Source: an uncultured Treponema sp. (GTDB taxonomy: Bacteria; Spirochaetota; Spirochaetia; Treponematales; Treponemataceae). Taken from it: 34,726 nt of DNA. Shown piece by piece: positions 17,380 through 25,011 of this stretch. How positions within the stretch are numbered: position 1 is the first letter of the stretch; every line of letters starts with the position of its first letter. The notes under the pieces are model-generated. The model did not search any database. It saw only the letters and a list, made by a program, of their open reading frames with translations, and was not told where the DNA came from. The stretch is from the NCBI GenBank assembly GCA_946185925.1, contig CAMHLH010000003.1, positions 1 through 34,726 of the forward strand. The letters run 5' to 3'. Both the position numbers and the translations under genes were made by a program.

Positions 17380-19740
17380 CTACTTAATCAATATGAAATC
17401 GACGCGCCTGTTCTTCCAGCGGTTTTCCGCGTCCCAAGACTTGGTCACAGCGTACTTGCTTCCGTTTCCGACAGCCGAAAGCCTGTTCGCGGAAATGCCG
17501 TCGCGCACGAGCCAATCCATGACGAACTGCGCGCGCTCCTTCGAAAGCTCCGTGACCTCCTCCTCTTCCTTTTTCGTGCCGGACATGTTGTTCGCGTTTC
17601 CTTCGATGCGGACATTGTAGTCCTGGAATTTCTTGAGGATTTCCGCGACACGCCCAAGAACGCGCTCGTTGTTGTCGATTGTGGTCTGGCCAAGTCCCCT
17701 GCTCTCCCCGTCCCACTTTGGATCGGCGCGAACAGCCGAATCAGACATGAAGTCGGCATGGTCGCTTCGGAAGATAATCGATGGAACCTGAATCTTGAGG
17801 CGGCCGTTCTCAGGAATGACGAGGATGTCGACCTGGACAAAGCCCTCCTCCACGCATTTAGTTCCGTTGCTGTCCTCAAGGGTGAACACATACGGATAGT
17901 CGGTGGCGGACTGCACAAGCTCTCCCTTACTGCTCTTTCCGTTCCAGACGATTTTTCCATCGACAGCCGACGTTCCGCTTTTGGACCAGAAAGCCTTCTT
18001 CCCGTCCGGGGTCATTACCACGAACGACCAGTTTTTCACACCGGCCTCGCTCTGAATATCGAGGAACACATTCAGCTCGTCTCCCGCACCGTCGCCGTCC
18101 GGACTGAAGTATCTAGGAGAAATTTTTACGGAGGCCTTCGGAACCGGCAAATCCTTATCCGCATTCTTGGCCATGACGACCTGCGACTTGGACTCCTGGG
18201 TCTGGAAATCGCCCTCCTCCTCTTTTTCCTCCACGGTCTTCGCCACCACAGTTTCGTTTGTCAGCTCGACGTGCTTCTTCAACACAATCGGGCTGGACTG
18301 TTCGGGATAGAAGCCCTCAGGATTCACGGAAACTTTCTGCAGAGTCACAGTCTCGCCGCCGTCCCCGTCCGCAGAAGTCGAAGGCAGATAGCTTCCAGAA
18401 AGGAAGACGGTCCCCTTCTCCGACCTGAACTGGATGAAAGTCTTCCCAAAAATGTCGATTTGGGTATAACGGCCCTTTTCGCTGCCGTCGGCTCTCTGAA
18501 CACTGTACTCGCCGTTCGCGAAATCAATCCGCACGCCGTCCGAAGTCTCCCAGTTCTCCTCTTTCACGAGTTTCTCGACATATTCGCTCACGCGCTCCCT
18601 GTTCGGCTCGCTCTTCTTCTTGGTCACGACCTTCTTGTAAGTTCCATCCCATAGATTCTCCTCGCCAATCAGCATCCGAACATCGTCGTGAATCAAGACG
18701 CGGATTTCATCGAGATTCACGAGGGAGATGTCGAACCTGCGCTGGAGGCTTTCGATTGATTTGTTGACCGAAGAAAAATAGATTCCGTTCCGCCTGAGGT
18801 TGCTCTTGAGCCAGCTGTAGACTTCCTCGCTGTCCTGATAATAGAACACGATTTCCTCGTTCTGATAATCGAAGAAGATGTACCTGCGCTCTTTTTCGTT
18901 GTCGTTTTTGTACCAAAGACCATCTAGGAACCTCGAAAAAGAAGAAACCGTTCCGTCCTGGATTTTCGCCAGCTCCTTTGCGGCTATTGAACTTCCTGCG
19001 ACACGGATTGACTTTGATTCCACATATTTTTTCTCCGACGGACTCCACTCGTACATGGTCTGGATTTGGTCGAGCCTCGTCGAATTGGAGCCGCTCTGAG
19101 ATTCCGAAGTGTAGACCCAGACCGGAAAACTCTCTCCGTTCGCCATGGACATCTCGTAGTCGTCGCTCCTGGGGTTCTGCTGGATGAAAATTGTGCCCTC
19201 GGCCACAAAATCTCCAATCAAATTCATCTTTAATTCAGAGTCGGACTTGCTCTCTTTTTCAGCCGTGTAGATTTTCATGACGGACTTTCCATCGTCCGCG
19301 ATTCCCTGATAGACCAATGCGTTCTTGTGGTTTCCCACAACGTCCAATGCCGCGCAGACGAACGTCCTGACCTGCGAAATCTCCGTCTGAATCGTGTACG
19401 ACCGGACATATTTCGCCGCGGAAGCACTGTAGAGGGCCACGACAATCTGCAACCCCGGAATCGAAGCACTTTTTACGACATTCACCTGGTCCTCGAAGCC
19501 GTCATCGTCCAAGTCGGCTTCCGTTGTGGAGATGAGGGTCTCCTCGTTCAAGAGGGAGATGAAAGAAGTCCCAGACGCAGAATCCGACAAATCATTGTCG
19601 AGTCTTGGCTTTTCCGCTGTGGGAACGACGACCTTTGAATGTGCCTGCCCCTTCTCCTCAGTGAAAAGATTCTTGCTGAACACGAAAAACGCCAAAACAA
19701 CAGCGACGAGAACAAATATCAGTGGAATTGCTTTCTTCAT
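17380..19740 (-). CDS. Large pallilysin-like/OmpA multi-domain envelope protein
   Basis: N-terminal signal anchor, 'DLDDDGFEDQV' repeat-like region, Tp0751-like block (aa ~265-370), FlgD/Ig-like 'SPRYFSPDGDGAGDELNV', C-terminal OmpA-like 'LSKERAQFVMDWLVRDGISANRLSAVGNGSKYAV...NRRVDFILIK'. Confidence 0.8.
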   Translation of the reverse strand: MKKAIPLIFVLVAVVLAFFVFSKNLFTEEKGQAHSKVVVPTAEKPRLDNDLSDSASGTSFISLLNEETLISTTEADLDDDGFEDQVNVVKSASIPGLQIVVALYSASAAKYVRSYTIQTEISQVRTFVCAALDVVGNHKNALVYQGIADDGKSVMKIYTAEKESKSDSELKMNLIGDFVAEGTIFIQQNPRSDDYEMSMANGESFPVWVYTSESQSGSNSTRLDQIQTMYEWSPSEKKYVESKSIRVAGSSIAAKELAKIQDGTVSSFSRFLDGLWYKNDNEKERRYIFFDYQNEEIVFYYQDSEEVYSWLKSNLRRNGIYFSSVNKSIESLQRRFDISLVNLDEIRVLIHDDVRMLIGEENLWDGTYKKVVTKKKSEPNRERVSEYVEKLVKEENWETSDGVRIDFANGEYSVQRADGSEKGRYTQIDIFGKTFIQFRSEKGTVFLSGSYLPSTSADGDGGETVTLQKVSVNPEGFYPEQSSPIVLKKHVELTNETVVAKTVEEKEEEGDFQTQESKSQVVMAKNADKDLPVPKASVKISPRYFSPDGDGAGDELNVFLDIQSEAGVKNWSFVVMTPDGKKAFWSKSGTSAVDGKIVWNGKSSKGELVQSATDYPYVFTLEDSNGTKCVEEGFVQVDILVIPENGRLKIQVPSIIFRSDHADFMSDSAVRADPKWDGESRGLGQTTIDNNERVLGRVAEILKKFQDYNVRIEGNANNMSGTKKEEEEVTELSKERAQFVMDWLVRDGISANRLSAVGNGSKYAVTKSWDAENRWKNRRVDFILIK

Positions 19741-19770
19741 AGAAATCTAAAAAACTGAACCGCAAAAAAA

Positions 19771-20415
19771 TTACTTGCTGGCTTCTTTCAAAACACTTCC
19801 GAAATTCTTGAGATAGTCCAAGAACGAAGTGTATGAGAAAACGACACAGAAAGCGAAGAATCCAGTCGCGACATGATGAAGGACATTCACGAGAGAATCA
19901 AGCTCTTCCTGGGGCAGCGTTCCACTGTCGGCCAGGAAACCGGCGATTCCGGTGCGGACGAAGCCTTCAATCGCGAGAGCCACAAAGCAGCTGACTACAT
20001 AGAAAACCGTCTTGAATTTTCCGCCCTTTCTCGCGGCTATTGCGGTCCCCTGCTTGGCGGCGACCATCCTCAAGAAGTTCTGGGAGAATTCCCTGTACAA
20101 AATCAGGACGAAGCAGACAGCCGGCATGTAGCCCGAAAAAACAAAGCAGGTGAAGACCGACAAATGAAGGAAAACATCCGCGAACGGGTCGAACATTTTT
20201 CCGAAATCACTGACCTCGCCGTTTTTCCTGGCGAAATGCCCGTCCCAGTAGTCGGTCAACTCAGCGATTATCAAAAGAGGCACGAGAATGCAGAAGGAAA
20301 CAACAGACGGAATGCTGCCGTTATCAGCCGAAATCCATTTTGGTAAAAAATATATTATGAAGAAAATAGGGGCCGCGATTATTCTGAAAAGAGTGAATTT
20401 ATTGGAAGTTTTCAT
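19771..20415 (-). CDS. pgsA: CDP-alcohol phosphatidyltransferase (likely CDP-diacylglycerol-glycerol-3-phosphate phosphatidyltransferase)
   Basis: Signature DYWDGHFARKNGEVSDFGKMFDPFAD (D-x2-DG-x2-AR-x8-G-x3-D-x3-D) and N-terminal 'NKFTLFRIIAAPIFF'. Confidence 0.85.
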   Translation of the reverse strand: MKTSNKFTLFRIIAAPIFFIIYFLPKWISADNGSIPSVVSFCILVPLLIIAELTDYWDGHFARKNGEVSDFGKMFDPFADVFLHLSVFTCFVFSGYMPAVCFVLILYREFSQNFLRMVAAKQGTAIAARKGGKFKTVFYVVSCFVALAIEGFVRTGIAGFLADSGTLPQEELDSLVNVLHHVATGFFAFCVVFSYTSFLDYLKNFGSVLKEASK

Positions 20416-20469
20416 TTTTAAAGTATCGTTACGGAAAATGAAAAAGTCAATAATGGCAGAAAGCGAAAA

Positions 20470-21159
20470 TCAAAGAGTGCGGGTCAAAGAGACATCGAAA
20501 CTGTCGAAGCCGGAATTGAAATTCAGCTTGAAAAGCGCGGGATAGACTTTCGCGTCGGGAATTTCAAGAAAGGACTCCTCGAAGTCGCCGAAAATCCAAC
20601 CTCCAAAGCCTGATTCCTTTTCCAAAACTGGACTTCCACCGGAGCTTGCGCCATCGCCGCCGGCGCTTTTGACTTCAAGTTCGTAGAAAAACCTCCCGAC
20701 AGGAACCAGAAGTTTCGGAGGCATTCTGTAGACCCGGATTTTCACGACGACGGACGAAGAATCAAGCGAAAGCGGCAAGTCCGATGGAAAATCTGAAAAT
20801 CGTTCATAGACAGACTTGGACGTGTAGAACGAAAGCGCGAGATAGCAGACGATGGCAGGAACCAGCACGAATTTCCACATGGATGAAAGAAGGATTCCAA
20901 ATGCAAAAAGCCCGAAAAGAAAGGCGACATCGGAAGCAGACGAAAGCACGAGCCTTATGCCGAACCTTTTCTGCACGAAAAGGACGAATGCGGCAACCGA
21001 AAGCACGAAAAGCGAGGCGAACACGAGCATAAGCGAAAGCCGGCAGTCGAGGCATTTCCTTCCGGATATTTTTGCGGAAGCCATGCAGACAGCGCAGCCA
21101 AAAGCGCAACCGAGAAAAAGCGAAGAAAGACCGAGAGTGAGGGATGCGGAAAAAATCAT
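20470..21159 (-). CDS. Hypothetical multi-pass membrane protein
   Basis: Hydrophobic N-terminal half; start overlaps the upstream gene's stop by 1 nt (TAATG), suggesting translational coupling. Confidence 0.65.
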   Translation of the reverse strand: MIFSASLTLGLSSLFLGCAFGCAVCMASAKISGRKCLDCRLSLMLVFASLFVLSVAAFVLFVQKRFGIRLVLSSASDVAFLFGLFAFGILLSSMWKFVLVPAIVCYLALSFYTSKSVYERFSDFPSDLPLSLDSSSVVVKIRVYRMPPKLLVPVGRFFYELEVKSAGGDGASSGGSPVLEKESGFGGWIFGDFEESFLEIPDAKVYPALFKLNFNSGFDSFDVSLTRTL

Positions 21160-21995
21160 TAGACGTAGGCCTTGTAGTCTTGCACGACGCTGATTTCCGA
21201 TTCCACATTGAACTCGGGCAGCTCGCAGGAGCTTATCTTGAGGGCGCGCTCGACAATCGCGCTCGACGCCGCTATTCCATGCAGGGTGACGGTCCTCTTT
21301 CCGTTTTTTGAAACCGAAAGTGTCGCGCGCAGATAGTTGATGTCGATTTGATAGACCAGAACCAGGAGATTGACGATTCTCTGCCCCACAAGCAGCTCGT
21401 CGATTCTGTCCATTCCGCTTTTTTCAAGCTCCGGGGTAATCATCTTCTTTATTCCGATTGCCAGCATCTCAGAAATCGTGTCGATATCGGCAGAAGAAGA
21501 GTTCATCACGAAATTGAAAATCGACGGGTCGGAAACATCCACATTGAAATAACTCTGCATAAAGCCCTCGCGCTCGGCGTCGAAATCCCGAATGCGCTTT
21601 TGGGCGGCCTTCTCGTCCATGGAAAATTCCTTCATGACGCGCTCCACCCTCGCGCCCTCGCTAGACACGAAGCGGCAGGAAACATGGTTCGGAAGGTCCC
21701 TGAGGATTATGGAGGAGCCGCGCCCAATCAAGATGCAGTTGTTGTTCGACGCAAGCTCAAGCATGGCGGACTGCAGATAGTCGAGATATTCGTCCCTGTC
21801 CCTTGTGAGCGAAGCGAAAAAGCCGGGCTTCTTTTCGTCGAATTTCTTGAGTTTGGATTTTGGAAAGCCGAGTTTGACAATTCTATCTTCGATGTCCTTC
21901 CTGCCGAAAAACCGGTAGTTCAATTTCTGCGCTATCGATGAGCAGATTTCATCCCCAAGGGAGGCAACCTGTCTTGAAACTGTCAAAATCGCCAT
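21159..21995 (-). CDS. Cytidylate-kinase-like protein with BON-like C-terminal extension
   Basis: 'MAILTVSRQVASLGDEICSSIAQKLNYRFFGRKDIEDRI', 'CILIGRGSSIILRDLPNHVSCRFVSSEGARVERV' typical of Cmk-like family; extra ~75 aa C-terminus. Confidence 0.8.
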   Translation of the reverse strand: MAILTVSRQVASLGDEICSSIAQKLNYRFFGRKDIEDRIVKLGFPKSKLKKFDEKKPGFFASLTRDRDEYLDYLQSAMLELASNNNCILIGRGSSIILRDLPNHVSCRFVSSEGARVERVMKEFSMDEKAAQKRIRDFDAEREGFMQSYFNVDVSDPSIFNFVMNSSSADIDTISEMLAIGIKKMITPELEKSGMDRIDELLVGQRIVNLLVLVYQIDINYLRATLSVSKNGKRTVTLHGIAASSAIVERALKISSCELPEFNVESEISVVQDYKAYV

Positions 21996-22115
21996 AAAAA
22001 CTCCTCGAAATCCAAAAAATTCTTTGAATCTATTTGAAATTTACTTGTATTTCATTCTAAAATCAATGCGGACATTCTGATATTATATTTTTAATAAAAA
22101 CACGGAGGCAAAGAA

Positions 22116-22664
22116 ATGGAAAACGAAAGTCTAGAATGGAACGAAATCGGAAAGGAAGAACTGCTGAAAACGAGGGTCATGACAGTCTGCCAGACGACCT
22201 CAATCTCACCCGACGGAAGAAAAAGGAACTTCATAGTCAACGACGCGCCGGACTGGGTAATCGTCATCGCCGAAAGGGGGGAGAATTTCCTCATGGTGAA
22301 GCAGTGGCGGCACGGGGAGAACCATCTGAGCGTGGAATTTCCGGGGGGCGTGATAGACGAAGGAGAGACTCCAGAGCAGGCAGCCAGACGGGAGCTGAAG
22401 GAGGAGACTGGATTCGAGGCGGGCAGGCTTGAATACCTCGGCAAAATGAACCCGAATCCGGCCCTGTTCAGGAACCACAGCCACGTCTTCGCGGCGTCTG
22501 AGCTTTCTTCCGGCGGAAAACAGAGCCTCGACGACGACGAGTATGTCTCGTACTTCGAGATTCCAAAAAGCGAAGTCATCGCAAAAATGGGAAGCGACGA
22601 TTTCAACCATGCGCTCATGGCGGCGGCCCTGCTCAGATACATCGCCACAAGAAAAATGGCATGA
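22116..22664 (+). CDS. Nudix hydrolase (ADP-ribose pyrophosphatase-like)
   Basis: Nudix box GGVIDEGETPEQAARRELKEETGFE (GX5EX7REUXEEXGU); SD GGAGG. Confidence 0.93.
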   Translation: MENESLEWNEIGKEELLKTRVMTVCQTTSISPDGRKRNFIVNDAPDWVIVIAERGENFLMVKQWRHGENHLSVEFPGGVIDEGETPEQAARRELKEETGFEAGRLEYLGKMNPNPALFRNHSHVFAASELSSGGKQSLDDDEYVSYFEIPKSEVIAKMGSDDFNHALMAAALLRYIATRKMA

Positions 22665-22667
22665 GAC

Positions 22668-22707
22668 AAAAAAAAACGCGCCGCCCCAAAAATGAAGCGC
22701 GCGCGCT
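22668..22707 (-). terminator. Putative terminator of the LysM/lipoprotein operon
   Basis: On minus strand CGCGCGC...GGCGGCGCG followed by a run of T (A-tract 22668-22676). Confidence 0.55.
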
Positions 22708-22736
22708 ATAAAGACCTACAAGCGGCCTTCAAGAAA

Positions 22737-23441
22737 TCACCTCTTTATCGAATAAGGCTCGTATTTCTTTGAAGGGCTGTAGACACCGTCCCTGTACTCG
22801 CCAGTGAGGCTCGGAATCTTCATCTTCATGCCCGGAAGAATCAGGTTCGGGTCGTTAGGCTCCGGCATGTTCTGCTTGTTGGCCTGGTACAGGTTCTCCC
22901 ACAGAAGCGGGTTGTTGTAGACGTACGAGCGGCCGGAAATGTTCCAGTAGCAGTCCTTTGAATCTGCCCAAGGGCGGACGACATAGTAGAGAGGAAGCGG
23001 AGTGACCTCGCGGATTTCGGCGAGAGAATCCATGACCTGCTTGGCATAGTCGGAAGCGGCTCCGTAATCCTGCTTGTCGTAGGCGTCCTGAGCCGACGCA
23101 TAGGCTTTTTCGGCGGCGGAGAAGGCCATCGGGAAGTTCTTGTCGGCTCCAATCGACTTGGCGTACGCGATTCTGTCGGCCGCGTTCTTCATGATGTCGT
23201 CGATTTCAGCCTTTGCGACCCTGTTCTGGATGAACTTCTGCGAAAGAATCGCGTTCTCCTTGGCCTTCTTTGCGCACTCGATTGAAAGCTCGTATTCGCC
23301 TGCATCGTATGCATCACGGGCTTTCTTCGCGTACTCCTCGGCAGTTTTCTGATACACGTTAGTCTTGTAGCTGACAGCGAAAATCGAATTGCAGAAGAGC
23401 AATGCGGCAGCGATTAAAAGATTTTTCTTCATCATTCTCAA
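22737..23441 (-). CDS. Exported helical-repeat protein with C-terminal LysM domain (paralog of 27741-28436)
   Basis: Signal peptide, 'YQKTAEEYAKKARDAYDAGEYELSIECAKKAKENA', C-terminal LysM-like 'YYVVRPWADSKDCYWNISGRSYVYNNPLLWENLYQANKQNMPEPNDPNLILPGMKMKIP'. Likely true ATG at 23435. Confidence 0.85.
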   Translation of the reverse strand: MRMMKKNLLIAAALLFCNSIFAVSYKTNVYQKTAEEYAKKARDAYDAGEYELSIECAKKAKENAILSQKFIQNRVAKAEIDDIMKNAADRIAYAKSIGADKNFPMAFSAAEKAYASAQDAYDKQDYGAASDYAKQVMDSLAEIREVTPLPLYYVVRPWADSKDCYWNISGRSYVYNNPLLWENLYQANKQNMPEPNDPNLILPGMKMKIPSLTGEYRDGVYSPSKKYEPYSIKR

Positions 23442-23448
23442 TCCTCAC

Positions 23449-25005
23449 TTATTTTGCATCGACAGTCGACGACTCTGCGTTCTCTATGTTTTTCTGACCT
23501 TCGTGGCTGTTGTCCTCCAACGGGCCTTTCGGGCTTTCAGAAGAAGCAGGCAACTCCTTGCCCTCCCCCTCGTTCACAGGAAGCTCGTCAACTTTGTCGG
23601 CAGACTTGGCGGAATCCTCGTTTTTGGCCGAGGCCGCAGACTCTGCAGGAACGGCATCGCCCTCGGAAGCAGCGGCTTCATCCGCACCGGCAGATTTTCC
23701 GGTCTCGTCCGTGACGGTCGGCCTTGCGGAGGTTGTCGCTGAACGAGGAGCGTCGAGGTCGATTATGAAATCTTTCGGATCGGCGAAAGAGTAGTCCTCA
23801 AGCATCTTCGCGTCCTCGTCCTCGATTCCCGGGATTTTCTCCGTGAGAGGGAGGATTGAGTCGGCTTTCACGGCGTAGTTCGCGACATCGGAGATGAACT
23901 TTTCGGCGTCCTCAATGTACGACTTGGCCTCAAGCCTCTTCTCCTTCGCAATCTCGTACTGTTCGAGATAAGAATCCTTGGCGGCCTTGTAGCCCTTGTA
24001 GGCGGCTTCCTTGTCCGCTCCCGAATCCAAGTCGCGGGCATCCCAGTAAAGTTCGGCGGACTCTTTGTATGAATCCCTCGTGCTCGCGTAGACTTGGGCG
24101 TTCTCACCCTCGGCGAGCTTCTTTGCGTCGGCGACGTTGACCTTCTCCTGCTTGACGAGTTCTGGATATCCGTTCACAAGAAGAGATGAATAGAGCTTGT
24201 AGGCCTTCTCCGCCTGGGCGTTGAGAGTCGCTCCCGATGCCTTGGCTCCGAGTTTCGCATACTTGTCGAGCTCAGTGGCGGCTCTCTTGAATTCGTATGC
24301 GAGAGCTGAGCTTGAAGCGAGCGGAGAAAGCTGCTCCTTCAAGTCCTGAGCCTTCGCGGCCGTCGTCAGCGAATTGTACTTGTCGACAAGCCCGTTCAGT
24401 GCCGTCAGATTCGGCTTCTTGGAAGAATCCTCGCTCTCCTTCTCGAATTTTGCGACAGCGGCGTCCTTCTCGGCATCGAAAGCCTTGAAGTAGTCGGGAT
24501 AGATTTTGTCGGCGTGCACGGCGATTGCTTCTTCCCTGGCGGCCTCGACCTCGGCGATTTTCATCGTTCCCTCGATTGGGGCGAGAATGTCAATCACCTC
24601 TTTGGCATCCTTTGAAGCGGCCTTGTAGCCCTCCTCCGTATCCTTGGCGAAGTTGGCGTTTGCGGATGCGTAAGCCTTCTCTGCCGAATAAAGGATTTCG
24701 CGGTCGATTTTGTCGCCGACTTTCTTCGCGATTTCGATTCTCTTTGAAGCCTTGCCCATGATTTCGGACGCCTCGTCCCTTGAAATCATCTTCTGGACAT
24801 AAGCCTTGGAAAGAGCCGCGTTCTCCTCGACTTTCTTTGAATACTCAATTGAAAGCTCGTACTCGCCAGCGTCGATTGCGTCCTGGGCTTTCTGAGAATA
24901 CTCATCGGCGAGTTTCTGGTAAGTGTTGTTTTTGTAGCTGACTGCATAAAGTGAAAGACAAGCCACCAATGCAGCAGATGTCAAAATTATTTTTTTCATG
25001 CTCAA
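23449..25005 (-). CDS. Chimeric exported protein: LysM-gene-type N-terminus plus lipoprotein-family C-terminus
   Basis: N-term 'AVSYKNNTYQKLADEYSQKAQDAIDAGEYELSIEYSKKVEENAALS' matches the LysM paralogs; C-term 'PLTEKIPGIEDEDAKMLEDYSFADPKDFIIDLD...SSTVDAK' matches the lipoproteins. Likely ATG at 24999. Confidence 0.8.
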   Translation of the reverse strand: MSMKKIILTSAALVACLSLYAVSYKNNTYQKLADEYSQKAQDAIDAGEYELSIEYSKKVEENAALSKAYVQKMISRDEASEIMGKASKRIEIAKKVGDKIDREILYSAEKAYASANANFAKDTEEGYKAASKDAKEVIDILAPIEGTMKIAEVEAAREEAIAVHADKIYPDYFKAFDAEKDAAVAKFEKESEDSSKKPNLTALNGLVDKYNSLTTAAKAQDLKEQLSPLASSSALAYEFKRAATELDKYAKLGAKASGATLNAQAEKAYKLYSSLLVNGYPELVKQEKVNVADAKKLAEGENAQVYASTRDSYKESAELYWDARDLDSGADKEAAYKGYKAAKDSYLEQYEIAKEKRLEAKSYIEDAEKFISDVANYAVKADSILPLTEKIPGIEDEDAKMLEDYSFADPKDFIIDLDAPRSATTSARPTVTDETGKSAGADEAAASEGDAVPAESAASAKNEDSAKSADKVDELPVNEGEGKELPASSESPKGPLEDNSHEGQKNIENAESSTVDAK

Positions 25006-25011
25006 CTCCGA

